Positions 39,936-52,416 are shown, numbered from the stretch's first letter. The stretch: DNA of 64,000 nt from Siphlonurus alternatus (GCA_949825025.1 OX463778.1:6773142-6837141); one strand, 5' to 3'. The notes: generated by a model not told the origin, from the letters alone. Numbers and translations: made by a program.

Positions 39936-40855
39936 CCCCAGGCAGTGCGCATTTATTTTATTATGAAACTTCGCTGAATCTACGTCTCGCTTTTTTGAAG
40001 TTTTAATTTCAATGCAAAAGCAGATTTTTTTTTTCAATTCCAGTTATTCTTCTGGCTGCTATAACACATCATATTTTACTCTTTTTATCAGTTTTCGGTG
40101 TACTAAAATTTTATAAATGTAGAATAAAGTTGAAAATACAACGAATAGTTCCGATAAGTGACACTGACATATATATAAAAAATACAATGACAGCAAATAA
40201 ATTAAAATTTAATTAGGAATATGTTGACATCACGAAACTTTTCCTTTGCCCTCCAATACATTAATAATAGGAGGGTCACGTGACGTCAAGGTATTCCTAA
40301 ATGAATTTTAGTTTACATAGGTTCAACATTTTTTAGAACATTATATAAGAATATGCATTTAGATTGACATATTCAAGTTAATCCACTAGCTAGCTATAAC
40401 AGACTTGCAGTTTTAAGAATTTTTTTTTTATGTTTAAAATATTCAACATCTATAAAAAGTACTCATTGCGTCGTAGACAAATAATTTGGCAGGCCTATGA
40501 AATTATTTTTGAAGTGTTGTACATACCGCTATTACGTATAATAATACACAGTACAGTAGAATGCAAAAAACATATAATATGAATATTAGCAGTAAGTACA
40601 AGCGAAATAATATATAATTATATATAATCTTGCAAATCTTGTTTGGGCATTGCTTTTTTTTGCACCCTCTTGGGCAGTATTATTTTCCTATTATACCTGA
40701 CTGTGACAATGTATGTATCTTGTCTGTTCTGCTCAATAAAAGCTATATTATTATTATATATGCTTTTAATATAACAACATTTTTTTGTAATAAATTATTG
40801 TTACTTTACTATAATATTTCATTATTTTTCTTAAGAAAAATAAAAAAACGACCCT
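39936..40855. other. AT-rich stretch, no gene recognised
   Basis: TCACGTGACGTCAAGG near 40276 is an E-box/CRE-like word next to AATAATAGGAGGG. A poly(A)-signal-like CAATAAAAGC lies near 40734. Nothing else. Confidence 0.4.
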
Positions 40856-40856
40856 A

Positions 40857-41218
<362 letters not shown>

Positions 41219-41287
41219 TTTTTTTTATTATTATTTGTTTCACTTTTTACATTTCTGATCACGCGGCTGTTAAAATTATTCAGGCAT

Positions 41288-41383
41288 TAAAGATGCATTT
41301 CCATGGAGCGAGGCTTGGCAAGTGCGCTTTCTTCGCCCCGCCAAGCCTCGCGTGAAATCGCTCCATGAAAAGGCACCTTAAGT
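41288..41383. repeat. family E MITE, short copy
   Basis: GATGCATTTCCATGGAGCGA and ATCGCTCCATGAAAAGGCACC. The inner part has collapsed to AGTGCGCTTTCTTCGCCCCG. Confidence 0.8.
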
Positions 41384-41741
41384 CGGTAGCCGCGACGTCA
41401 AGTTCATGGCGAAAATTTATTTTTACTTTGAGTGTGCAATTGAAGAGGTTCAAGTGTTAATCAATGAATCTATAAAGTTACAAACAATATCTTACCAACG
41501 GAAACCTCGTCCATGCAACCTTCGGTACAGGTGCAAGGTGCAAGGGCATTTTTCAGTGGCAAGAAAAATTGTGAACTCTGAAAATTTTTGCAACCATGAC
41601 ATTAATTTTCATAACAAAAAAATATGTGTAACAAAAAAATGTCAAGTTTTTTTTATATAATCAGCATAATAAATATAAATATAATATAATATTATATAAT
41701 ATATAATATAATTAATATAAATGGCATTACTTTAAATGATA

Positions 41742-41960
41742 TACAGTCAAATTAGTTTTATATTTGTACCGGAAGTAGCCAGAAGTGAGATGTTTCTGTC
41801 CTTCCTATTCGTATTTCCATTTTGAAATTTTGGCTACATGTTCGTAAGGAGAGTACTAACATGTTCGCAAATTTTCAAGATTTAGATATGAAAAAGACGA
41901 ACAGAAACCTCTCATTTCCGCGCTTACTTCCAGCGGAAATATTACGTAAATTTGACTGTA
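41742..41960. repeat. family A MITE
   Basis: TACAGTCAAATTAGTTTTAT and TACGTAAATTTGACTGTA; inner ACCGGAAGTAGCCAGAAG and TTACTTCCAGCGGAAAT. Confidence 0.85.
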
Positions 41961-42622
41961 ACTGCTGTGGCTTTTACACAAATCAGCATATTTTTCACAT
42001 ATGAAAAAAATATATATTATACTCAAAATATAATTTACAACATTTTTTTTAACAGCATATTTCGTTAGAATTCTAAAATAAATAACTGGTCTATTTTCAG
42101 TTTATCAACGGAATATATAGTGGACTGACATTAATCCATAACATTTCATGGGCTTCCCCATAATAGGAATTATAATTATGGATTTGACACACACACGAAT
42201 ATATATGGACTTTTCTCACTCGTTTTATCATTGAGCTTATAAGCATAATATAAGACCTTTGTATGGACTTAAACACATGTAGACATGCACTTCCGTCTTT
42301 TTCAGATAACCATCTGGAATTAATTTTCTTATTTTAAGATTATTATAGTTCAGGGTTAAGGTATAAACATACGAGCGAGTCGTGAAAATAATTTTATCGA
42401 CCGCGCGACGGTGGAATTTAGGGCAACATTGCCAGCTGTGTGTTATAAAGTTGACGTGCACATTCAGTGAAGCACGCAATGCAAAGATGAAGTCCTTGCA
42501 AATGCCGTCATGTATAAATAAGTAAAAATTGCATGATTGCAGCAATCAAAGATAAGAAATCAATTACTAGTCTCTACAAATAAATATTTCAAGGTTTCCT
42601 ATAAAAAAAAACATCTGCTCAG
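41961..42622. other. AT-rich stretch, nothing recognised
   Basis: The minus-strand frame 42237-42545 (102 residues) has no motif or splice support. A GC-rich GCGCGACGG word near 42402 is isolated. Confidence 0.4.
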
Positions 42623-42839
42623 TATAGTCAAATTAATATGATATTTCTTCCGGAAGTAGCCGGAAGTGTAAATTTTGTGGCAATTCTATTTGTAATTTAG
42701 ATTTGAAATTTTGCAGAATGATTTTCAGTAGAATCACTGACCTATGTGTGAAATTGCAACGATGAAATACGAATAGGAAGACCAGAAACCTCACACTTCA
42801 GGCTACTTCCGGAAGGAATATCATGTAAATTTGACTGTA
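42623..42839. repeat. family A MITE
   Basis: TATAGTCAAATTAATATGAT and CATGTAAATTTGACTGTA, with CCGGAAGTAGCCGGAAGTGT and CTTCAGGCTACTTCCGGAAG. Confidence 0.85.
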
Positions 42840-43244
42840 TTTATGGTGATAGCTTGTAGAAGGTACAGGTTTAAAATAATCTTGATGGGGTCAGCACGAA
42901 TGGAGAATAAATCGATTAAATTTTGCGACATCTATATGTCATATATACATTTTTATTTTTTGATACATTAGGTCTGTTCGTAAACCCTGCTAGGAGTTAC
43001 TTAAACAGGGTCTTCTTGGGTTTACCAACAAAATCTGTGACGTCATTTGCACTGAACTACCCTACCCTCTGAGCTGGTGTAGACAAGGTATATACTCTGA
43101 GCAGAGAGACCTCTTATGTTAAAATAACCTTCTTTATACGATTTAAAATGACTGGAATAGATTTTTCCATGACTGAATTTAACTTCCAGATCTTCATATA
43201 TATAGGCCCAACAAAGCGTTGCTTAGCATTTGATGAGTCCAAAC

Positions 43245-43450
43245 CGAGGTAGCTATGGCCTATTAAAAATTCAATCCAATATTGCCTAGTGGTGACTGAG
43301 GGAACTATGGAAACCTTAGTCAGGATAGTCGGAAATCGACGAAAAGTACGAGTGGGTGTTCTTTAGCAACCGCCTTTAGATAAAATCCCCGTGGCACAGT
43401 ACGAGATCGAACTTACGATCATTCGATTAATTACGAATTGAATGCACAAA
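43245..43450 (-). mobile_element. SINE fragment, minus copy
   Basis: The central domain GACTGAGGGAACTATGGAAA, CCTTAGTCAGGATAG is the complement of the one in 43583-43870. It is followed by GAGATCGAACTTACGATC, which in reverse looks like a tRNA-type box B rather than 5S. Possibly a different head on the same body. Confidence 0.5.
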
Positions 43451-43582
43451 ACATTGCGCTAAAGAAGTGTATGTTTTATATTTCATTTATGACATAAATA
43501 TATGGATTGCAACTAAATCAGTAAAGTTGTTTTTCTTATGTATATTAGAAAATCTTATGCACCTGGAGATAGCCCGAACGAG

Positions 43583-43870
43583 AGATAAGGAAAGCGTGAC
43601 ACAGTGGAAGGACCGGTTTTCGTTAGATTACTGAAGTCGAGCATGGTTAGTACTTGGATGGGTGACCGTTTGAAGTAAAAAATTACATTGCTTCCTCTCT
43701 GAGAGGTAAATTTATCTTGAAGTAATCTACTTAATTGTGTGTGGTTCCCCAGGCTTTTAAGACATCAGTCTCTTTGGTCCATTGATAAAAGTATAATAGA
43801 GGTGTCCGTCCTGACTGAGGTTTTCCATGGTTCCCTCAGTTTAACTTAAAAACACGTTGATATACCACGT
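43583..43870 (+). mobile_element. 5S rRNA-derived SINE
   Basis: GGTTTTCGTTAGATTACTGA, AGTCGAGCATGGTTAGTACT and TGGATGGGTGACCGTTTGAA match the 5S internal control region. Then comes TGGTCCATTGATAAAAGT and the shared domain GACTGAGGTTTTCCATGGTT. Confidence 0.8.
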
Positions 43871-44082
43871 GGTTTATTTGTGATTGAGCAATGTCGGCTC
43901 GCAGTCTTTGGAGGTTAAACACGGGAAACTTGAACTATTTTGAGAAGAACTGGCTACTCATTTGTATTAAAATCACAAATCTGCATTTCTTTGTTAATCC
44001 CCTTGAACTCCTGCAAGTCAGAGGTAACGTCGTTTGTGCTGTCTAGAGGTGTACGAAGTTTTGTTCACCTTGCAGAGTATTT

Positions 44083-44454
44083 CGTCCCTCGTCCGCAATA
44101 ATCTATCACGTGTGCAATAATGAGCTATCTGCTATATCGATGGAGTACAATTAAATTAAGCTGTAAATAAGTGTAAAATTTAATAAAGCTCATTTTGTTG
44201 CGCTCACCTCACACTAAATTTTTATATATAAAACTTACTCCAAGGACAATATTTGTACTTTTATTGACTCTGTTTTTTCAGTACTAAATTTGTATTTAAA
44301 AGTGTGAAAAGTACTGAAAATAAGGTTTAATTAGCCCATTTAATGTAAACTAAAACCTAAAAAGTCCTTGTAAGGTAAGGTGAAAATAATTGTACTGAAA
44401 TCGAATTCAGCATCTAATAATTTAGTGTGCTGAAATAGCAGACAGTTCACTATA
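44083..44454. repeat. family F MITE interrupted by a TIR element
   Basis: GTCCCTCGTCCGCAATAAT, ATGAGCTATCTGCTAT and TTGCGCTCACCT on the left; CTGAAATAGCAGACAG resumes at 44431 after the insertion 44212-44427. Confidence 0.75.
44212..44427. repeat. CACTAAATT-ended palindrome nested in family F
   Basis: CACTAAATTTTTATATATAA at the left, ATAATTTAGTG at the right; inner AAAACTTACTCCAAGGACAA against TCCTTGTAAGGTAAGG. Single copy here. Confidence 0.6.
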
Positions 44455-44689
44455 GAGGCTTCAAGTGCATGAGTGCACCTCGCGATGCTCAATTGGTGTC
44501 ACTAAGGTCTATCTTGCACTTGAAAATAAAGCAAAGTTTTTTTTTCTCCACTTCTCTCGGTTATAAATGACCAAAAATTTAAACCTTGCATTATTCACTG
44601 TATTTTTCAGTTTAGACATAAAAGTGTGATATATAAAGGACTCTTCCATAACAAATCTTATTCATTTCTTAGTGAAAACAATTATTCTC

Positions 44690-44765
44690 GTTTTTTTAAC
44701 ATAGGTTTGAATAGGATGGTGAGGACACCGGAAAATCAGCTGACTTCAAGCCTGTATTGTGGATG
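44690..44765. repeat. family L short element
   Basis: ACATAGGTTTGAATAGGATG and CAGCTGACTTCAAGCCTGTA, very like 47812-47875. Confidence 0.6.
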
Positions 44766-44804
44766 AGAAATGAAATACACGGACCGAAGGGATAATATAA
44801 TATT

Positions 44805-45175
44805 TATTAAATGCTCCTTTGTTTACATGCTATCAGCAACGATGATTATTAAATTTGAGGAGTGAAGGTCGGTGTTGATATGTTTCTTCTTATCACAAAT
44901 ACAGTCAAATTTACACGATATTTCCCCCGGAATTAGCCGGAAGTGTAAGGTTTCTGGTCTTCCTATTCATATTTCAGCGTTAAAATTTCACACGTATAGG
45001 TCAGTACTTCTATATACTCCAAACCACTTTGCAAAATTTCAATATCTGAATTACAAACAGAAGAGCTGCAAACTTGCCACTTCAGGCTACTTCCGGAAGG
45101 AATGTCAAATTAATATGACTGTACCTCGATGTCACCCATAAGGCCTGTGTGCATAGACACTTTATACGATCATGG
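44805..45175. repeat. family B element with nested family A MITE
   Basis: Left part TTGTTTACATGCTATCAGCA to about 44899; right part CTCGATGTCACCCATAAGGC from 45124. The A copy (44900-45123) separates them. Confidence 0.75.
44900..45123. repeat. family A MITE nested in family B
   Basis: TACAGTCAAATTTACACGAT and AATTAATATGACTGTA. Confidence 0.85.
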
Positions 45176-45257
45176 AACTATCTGTTCTTAGCTGTTTAAT
45201 CATATTTAATATTATTAATATTAAATTTTTATGTTCCCTATATAAAACAGAAATCGT

Positions 45258-46250
45258 ATAATGGGGAATTCTCCTACATTTAATTATTTTTTTTTTTTCA
45301 GATGCTCTATGCCTTAAAACTAAATATCCCAAAACAAAAAAGTTTCAATTTTCAAAATTGGAGACATTGGATTTTTTAAAAAATCTTCCTTCTTTTGAAT
45401 TTAGCGCCAAAACGTGACGTAGAAACTGCCTAGCAAGCGAATTTTTCCTGCAATAAATTTATATTTTCAATTATCACTCTTAAAGGGGTACCAAAGTGAA
45501 TACTTTTTTTACATATTCGGGCAGCTAAGAATTATTCTGGATATCCCTGTGTCTCAGTATTTTCGTACGATGCCTAGTTATTTTAAAATTAATTATTTAG
45601 TTTGAAAAGTGAGTTCAAAACCCGTTGGTTGATCGATTCAAGTCGGTGCGTGCCTGCAGCAGCCGCTGATATTACGACGAAAATTTCCCGCGAATCATGG
45701 GGAACCTCCTCCCGCCCCTATCTTGTCGTATCACCGGCCGCTGCGGGCGCGCATCGGCTTGAATCAATCAACGGCCATAGAACTCACTTTTCAAACTAAA
45801 TAATTAATTGTAAAATAACTAGGCATTGTACGAAAATATTGAGCCACGGGGATGTTAGAATAATTCTTAGCTGCCCGAATATGTAAAAAAGTATTCACTT
45901 TGGTACCCCTTTAAAGTAAACTGATATTAGGGACAAAACTATTGATACTAGGGTAGAAAAACCCACTGATTTCGATCGTGTTACTAAAATTTATAGCCAA
46001 TCACTCCTTGACGCTCAAACTATGATATCAGGCAGTTGTTGTGTGTTAACTAGGGAGTTTCTACGTCACAGTTTTCAGGTTTGCGCGCGGGTTGCATACT
46101 TTGCCCCTATTCTAATAATCCCTTCAGAGTCCCCAAATTTGAGTTAAAAAACTTGAAACGTAAGTCAAACTTATTGTTAATATGTACCCTATCATAATAT
46201 AATAGTTAAATTAAAATTTGCGTTGTAAGAGAATTCCCCATCATAATATA
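45258..46250. mobile_element. 1-kb foldback element with a nested long palindrome
   Basis: Outer inverted ends TATAATGGGGAATTCTCCTA and AGAGAATTCCCCATCATAAT; sub-terminal ACGTAGAAACTGCCTAG against CTAGGGAGTTTCTACGT. The inner palindrome is at 45481-45914. Confidence 0.65.
45481..45914. repeat. long palindrome with GC-rich centre
   Basis: Arms of about 130 bp: AAAGGGGTACCAAAGTGAAT and ATTCACTTTGGTACCCCTTT; TTTGAAAAGTGAGTTC and AACTCACTTTTCAAA. The centre (45640-45770) is GC-rich (GGCCGCTGCGGGCGCGC) and non-coding. Confidence 0.85.
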
Positions 46251-46458
46251 ATAAATCCACTTTTTCCCGGAGCAAACAACGCCATTTCCTGCAGCTGTCA
46301 TTTAAATAAATTCATTATCATATCATTGTACTGCATTGCTCACCCATTTCCTGGTGATAATAAATTAATAATAAGAAAAATTAATTCTTCCTGACCGCAA
46401 TGTCTATAAGATAACGAACTGGACAACGATAATTTTTATTTTAAATATTCATCTCTGT

Positions 46459-46600
46459 CAGGCGCGGATCCAGAAAAAAAATTCGGAGGGGGCTGCAGCC
46501 TCCATAAGGCCAATGTTAAAAAAAATGTGGAGTGGGGGAAATGCCTATATTGACCATGTTAAATCCAAAATTTCACTCCCCCCCCCTAGATCCGCGCCTG
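46459..46600. mobile_element. hAT-type MITE, CAGGCGCGGAT family, intact
   Basis: Ends CAGGCGCGGATCCAG and GATCCGCGCCTG; ATCTCTGT at 46451-46458 is repeated exactly at 46601-46608, an 8-bp target duplication. Confidence 0.9.
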
Positions 46601-46774
46601 ATCTCTGTTGTACATTTCAATATGTATTTATGGGTGAAATATAAATAAAAATATTCCACGCAGTCATTTATTTTTTAGTTATATCGATTATGTATCTGTC
46701 AGCGAATAAAATACATTTAATTATAAAAGTACAAGTATGTTCTAAAACGTAATATCTTATGATTTCCCGAGCTG

Positions 46775-47038
46775 AAATAATTTATAATTTCATCTTTTAT
46801 TGTCTATTAAACTCTACTATTGTTTAATTTCCTCTTATTTTGTACCATTTTAGAGGAAAAAAGACGAGATTACGTCTTTTCCCTCTTGAGTACAAAACGT
46901 TAGAAATATTGCCTCCATTTCATCCTCACTTTGAGCGAAAAGGAAATAAGATGCGTCTTAGAGGTAAAAAGATTAGATTTAGACGTGTAAAGGATGAGTT
47001 GAAGACAAATTTTTCAACTATAATAGGATTGAGAAAAT
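46775..47038. repeat. family K MITE, copy 4
   Basis: CTGAAATAATTTATAATTTC to TTGAAGACAAATTTTTCAAC; centre TTTTGTACCATTTTAGAGG. Confidence 0.8.
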
Positions 47039-47049
47039 TCAATTAAGAA

Positions 47050-47240
47050 GATTGTTTTTTCTCACAACAGCTTCATTTCCGGTTTCCTTCCAAAAGATAA
47101 AATGTTAAAACGTCTACCTTAATTATCACAAAATCACCCGGACATGCAGATAAATGACGTAATTATTGAAAATCCCTTGCAAATCTAATCATAATTAAGA
47201 AGCCCGTTTCCGAGATCCCAATGAACTGAGATAAAGCATT
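47050..47240 (+). repeat. family I dispersed repeat, fragment
   Basis: CAGCTTCATTTCCGGTTTCC and AATCCCTTGCAAATCTAATC match 15220-15370. Confidence 0.5.
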
Positions 47241-48495
47241 TCCTTTCGCATTTTAAAATACAATCTTACTGTAAAAGAAAAAGGAAAGTTCCATCGCAAC
47301 AGCTGTTTTTATTTCGCAAGTGCAGTTGCATGTAGTCGCGAATGATGCACCTGATGACGTCACACAGTGCAGTGACCGAGGAGCGTGCACAAACATGCCA
47401 AGACGCGCACGTGTTAATATAGATATAATGTAATCTATATTGCTCAAGATTATTGTTTGATAACATATTTATATAATTATTGATACACACGTGTGAGTGA
47501 GAGAATGTACTATCGATGCAGATGCGGTCAAAGAGGAAAATCATCATAAAATATGAGAGGTCAGTAGTTGTCAATTTAATGTTCATTGTAATGAGAGAGA
47601 GAGAATGGAATTTCTTATTGCATTGTAACGGAGGCATAATGTAATATGTTACATAATGATTTTTTTTTTCTCGGTAAATATTAAAGCTATTAATTTGAAA
47701 ACATCTTCTACCCCCCTCCCTTCCATTTAGGGATATTCTGCTAATGAATCAAGAACTCATTTTTATATATAAAAAAATCTTTTACACCAAAAAAGCGATT
47801 TCGAGTTGTTTTCCGTAACAGGTTTGGATAGGACGGTTCGAACACCGCATAATCAGCTGACTTGAAGCCTCTATTGAGAGTGCAGTTTAGAATAAAATAG
47901 AAATTTTCTTTACTAGGCGATGTTTGGCCTGACAGCCATTCTTCCACATAGCCTCAAATACATTTTAGTAATGTAAATAAATAAAAATTTAATAGTCTTT
48001 TATAAATAACCATTTCCTTGTCCATTTAGTTTCTTAATTGAGGTACTGTAACTTGTATTTTGTACTAAGTAATAATAAGGGACACAAGCATTTCACTAAA
48101 TAATTAATTATCACATATTAATTTCACTTAATTATCATTTACATTTTCACACACTAAAACTTGATGCTTAAATAGTATTGACAAAAGGTACTTAATACAA
48201 TAAATAGTGACGTCATAGGCAACAAAACGATGCAAATATCGACATATTTGACATAAATGCTGTTTAATATGTATTTTTAATGTAAAAATTTTTAATATTT
48301 GATTTAATGAATGTACCTTAATATTGAACTAGAGGTAGGAATTGTTATATGTACAGAATCTCTTACAAAGCGCTGTCGATAAAGGAGTGAGAATAGATTG
48401 CAACCATTGACTATCCCAGTATTTGGCAACTCTTCAGTTGATTTTGAAATTTATGTTTGTACCATATCAATTATAATAAATAATAGAAAATACAG
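47241..48495. other. mixed DNA, one short L element, no gene
   Basis: TACGTGTGAGTGAGAGA-type words and the short family L piece at 47812-47875 (GGTTTGGATAGGACGGTTCG). The overlapping minus frames at 47253-47637 are unsupported. Confidence 0.4.
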
Positions 48496-48499
48496 CATA

Positions 48500-48740
48500 A
48501 AAGTGCGTTTCCACATGGAGCGATGTCACGCGAGGCTTTAATTGGCGGCGCGAGAAAAGTGCATTTGCAGTGAAATCGTATGGCGGCCATATTGGCGATG
48601 AAAAATCGCGGTGCGATTAAATCACTGTGGGAAAGTGATTTTTCCTCGCCAATATGGCTGCCATATAATTTTACTGCAAGTACGCTTTTCTCACCCCGCC
48701 AAGCCTCGCGCGACATCGCTCCATGGAAAATCATCTTAAA
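48500..48740. repeat. family E foldback MITE, full palindrome
   Basis: AAAGTGCGTTTCCACATGGA, GCGATGTCACGCGAGGC and GTAAAATT-type arms: GCCTCGCGCGACATCGCTCC closes the right side. GGCGGCCATATTGGCGAT and TCGCCAATATGGCTGCC flank the centre. Confidence 0.85.
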
Positions 48741-48747
48741 GGTGGAT

Positions 48748-49891
48748 CAGTGGCGTGCGGTCCATTAATGCGTTGGATGCGGCGCATCTAGGGAAAATTT
48801 GAGCTTTCTTTAAAGAATATAAATATTTTCTTTTTCAATTTCATCACGTCAAATTTCAATAAAAAAAATAATTTATCTTTGTCTATGTGAAAATCTTCGT
48901 TTGAATTTATTGAAGCGTTTACCGCAAAAACGTAAATGAATTCGCGGTGCAATGCAAAGACGCCCTCTTGCATGAAAGCGGTAGACTCACTCAGCTTTGT
49001 TTTCCCCATGCATGAATCTACATTTCCCCTCCCACGCCCGTTTTTTCGTATAGTTTTATCATCAAAGAAAAAGCTGAGCTTTCTACCGATTTAGGAGGTG
49101 GGGGCGAGCTTCAGTCCTGGGAGGGAGTTGAGGGAGGGGAGCGACGACGATCGAGGAGCCGATGTTTTTGCCTCGTGGATTATCGTAAATTATATGCTGC
49201 CGGGGAAAAAAAATATAAGATTCGAAAACTTTATCTCTTATTTTTAAAGCAAAACAAATATATAGTTTCACAATTATTAAATCCACACTATAATTATTTT
49301 AAACGATTAAACTCATGTTCTTAAATTGACTTTACCTTTCAAAACAACAAATTATTTGAAAGAAATTACGTATCTTAGAAAATAAAATATTGATTTATCG
49401 ACTGCTATCCTGATCAATCCGCGTCGCGGATCACAATTAGAATTTAATTGACTGCAGAGAATAAAATGCGTATTTTTTTTTCACGTATTGCAGCTGTACA
49501 TAGTCGGAATCACAATACAAAAATTATACGTATTGTTTTTAGTGAAAATAATTATATTATATATTAATTATGTGCTGATCGATCATGAATATAACTGTCA
49601 TACGATCGATATAAAAAAAGACATTACCGACAAAAAATTTAACTCGTCTTACAAATTGATTTAAAAAATTATTTGTGATTGATTTTAGAATTGTATAAAA
49701 CGTCGAAATATAATATATTTTTGTGTTTTTTTTATGCTTAAAAAGTCGCCTGCCACGCCCCCTTTTTAAAAATTTTTTCGCCTGCGGCGGGCTATCCGGG
49801 GGGCTCCGCCCCCCGGACCCCCCTTTTGCTGTGTCCAGTCCCATAATTTTGCCGCCGCATTACTGCCTGCTAAACCCACCGCACGCCACTG
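48748..49891. mobile_element. hAT-type non-autonomous element, 1144 bp
   Basis: Termini CAGTGGCGTGCGGT and ACCGCACGCCACTG. AGGTGGAT at 48740-48747 is repeated at 49892-49899. The GC-rich right end (GGGGGGCTCCGCCCCCCGG) resembles the 18672-19098 element. No transposase frame. It sits in the left terminus of a family D MITE. Confidence 0.9.
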
Positions 49892-50111
49892 AGGTGGATT
49901 CACATGAATGACGGAGCAATGCGACGCGATTAGCAATGCGATTTCGACAAACAAGATATGAAATCTTATGCTGCATGCGAACTCATTAGGTTGTGGCAGA
50001 GAAAATTGCGACTATTTTTTATTCACCAAATATAATCGCTAGTAAATTTCACTGCAAATGCGCATATAATTTGCGCCGCGTGTTGAAAATCACTCATGTA
50101 AAACTACCTTT
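49892..50111. repeat. family D MITE, split at its left end by the hAT element
   Basis: AGGTGGATTCACATGAATGA through GCGACGCGATTAGCAATGC to CATGTAAAACTACCTT. Confidence 0.75.
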
Positions 50112-50403
50112 ATGCAAAGTCTGCGACATAAAAAAAAATATCATCCTATACAATTATAATAAACATTTTATTTTCAAGGAAAACTACTTCATTCACTTCT
50201 GCAACTTTTATATCAACGAACCAAAATGGTGTCATGTATTGGGATAACATGCAAGTGCATTGCTCTGTGCAGAGAAGATTCTATCATGCAGCAACGTATT
50301 ATGTAATATTATTGCGATGCAGAAATAAATTTATCTAACTCTTTTTAAAATATCAATGAAAATTAATAAACACAAGTTAGTATATAAATGACAGCTATAA
50401 TTA

Positions 50404-50406
<3 letters not shown>
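50112..50406. other. AT-rich stretch, nothing recognised
   Basis: Leads into the (AT)n tract. Confidence 0.4.

Positions 50407-50492
<86 letters not shown>
50407..50492. repeat. (AT)n microsatellite
   Basis: About 43 AT units, uninterrupted. Confidence 0.95.
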
Positions 50493-50495
<3 letters not shown>

Positions 50496-50879
50496 GAGAT
50501 ATTTTCAAAATTATAAGACCATATTATTTTTAATTTTCTATTTATTTATTTTTTTACGTAAAATTTTTTACGTAAAAAAATGGTGTCGTAAATGATAGTT
50601 TCAATTTTATTCTTTATTATATTATATATAAAATAAAATTCTATTGATCCGTTTTTCTTTTAATTAAACCCAACGTGATTTTTCACCAGGCAACTATTTC
50701 TATTGCAATCTCTGCCGCGCGTGTCACTTGTGCTGCAATGAAGCCTTGAGAGCTCCGAGAATTAGTATATTTGTCATTAGTCATCGATGAAGTGCTAATT
50801 TGTTTATCTTTTTACTAATGTACAGTACGAGTTTATTTAAAAAGCTGCATACTTTGATTAGAAGTCATTTACATTAATT

Positions 50880-51281
50880 GAGGTTGAGCGTGGCGCAGTA
50901 CATTGACCGGTTCTCGTTAGATCACCGAAGTCAAGCTATATCGAGCATGGTTAATACTTGGATGAGTGGTCGTTTCAAGTAAAAAATATGTTGATCCTTC
51001 TCTGGGGTAAATTCGCTTTCTATACTCAGTTCAGTGATGCACTTGTGTGTGGTTCTTTGGATTTCAATTTGGTCCATTGATAAAAAGTAGAGGTGTCCGT
51101 CTTGACAGGTTTTCCGCGGTTCCCTCAGTCTCACCTCAGTGAATGCTTGGAAGCGTAACAGCTCGGCCATCCTTTCCCTACCTTTTTCCTATAATACCCA
51201 CAACCCCACCGCGATTTGTAAGCTTTTAAATAATAAGGGTGTATCCTTGTAAACTTGTAAAAAAAAAAAAAAAAAAAAAAA
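50880..51281 (+). mobile_element. 5S rRNA-derived SINE with poly(A) tail
   Basis: GAGCGTGGCGCAGTACATTG, then GGTTCTCGTTAGATCACCGA, AGTCAAGC, GAGCATGGTTAATACTTGGA and TGAGTGGTCGTTTCAAGT: a 5S-type promoter head with a 6-bp insertion. The body follows with TGGTCCATTGATAAAAAGT, AGAGGTGTCCGTC and GGTTCCCTCAGTCTCACCTC. The 3' end is a 23-nt A-tract at 51259-51281. The most complete copy in the window. Confidence 0.85.
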
Positions 51282-51340
51282 GACTGGATCATTATATTTG
51301 CATAAAGTGTGCAATTCGGAATACCAGGAACGCTTTTTCT

Positions 51341-51860
51341 ACACTAGCCGTCATTCATTTAGGTTTTTGTCGGAACCACTCGGGAGTACTTCGGCTCGGC
51401 CAATGATGTCTTTCGTTACAAACCGGTGACCAATGACCGAGAGCGTTACAAACACGACGAAAATAAGTGTTATATAGCGATCGAACTTAAACTCTGTAAG
51501 TGTAATTATAATTTCGTCCCTCGTCCGCTATAATGAGCTATCTGCCTCCCGCGATTTCGTGGCAATAATGACCTATCTGCTTTTTTTGGGGAGCGCAATT
51601 ATGAGCTTTATTTTATACCGATTTACAGCTCATATAATTACGTTGACCTGAAAAAGCAGATAGCTTATTATTGCGGACAAGGGACGAAATTATAATTACA
51701 CTTACATTGCAGAGTTTAAGTTCGATCGCTATAACACTTATTTTCGTCATGTTTGTAACGCCCTCGGTCATTGGTCACCGGTTTAAAATAAAATAAAAAT
51801 TGCCACGAAGTCGTGGGAGGCAGATAGCTCATTATTGCGGACGAGGGATGATATTATAAA
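51341..51860. repeat. family F composite foldback
   Basis: F core 51516-51695 (GTCCCTCGTCCGCTATAATG and TTATTGCGGACAAGGGAC) is flanked by a second inverted pair, GAAAATAAGTGTTATATAGC/GCTATAACACTTATTTTCGT and ACCGGTGACCAATGACCGAG/CTCGGTCATTGGTCACCGGT. An extra F right end lies at 51825-51855. Confidence 0.75.
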
Positions 51861-52416
51861 GCGGGTGATCTTATCTTCTTAGAGACCTTATGACCTTTTC
51901 ACAGTATACGGTTAGGTTTTTTTTCAATGTGATATGGCTGCATAAAAAAATTATTCCAGCATGAGCATGAATAAAATATCAGAGATAATAGCCGATGAAA
52001 AAGCACCTGTGACGTCACTTGTACCCATTCAGCGGTGATGATATAGGGAAATCAATGCGAAAGACAGGGTTCGGTTCATTGCATAGCTGCAACCATGGTC
52101 ACAATTTTACTTTTGAAATTTTAAAAATTTTACCAGGACAGGCTTGATAATATTATAATATTAATAAAATATCAAATATAGGCTGAAAGAATTTTGTTGA
52201 TGGCATGCAAGCATAAATATACTGAGTTATTACGTTATTATAGTAGCAAGAGAAGCAAAATTGTGGAAAAGGATATTAAAATTTTACTCCTTTTGCTAAT
52301 TATTATACTGTGAAATGGATCCGACATATAGGGCCTCCCCCAAAATTTTTAAATCAACATCGATATTTTGCCACTCAATCAAATCAGGCGGGGCTAAAGT
52401 TCATATGCTATCCCGA

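Noticed and set aside
45602..45799. Small protein gene in the GC-rich centre
   Set aside because: Lies wholly within a long palindrome; the symmetry explains the open frame.
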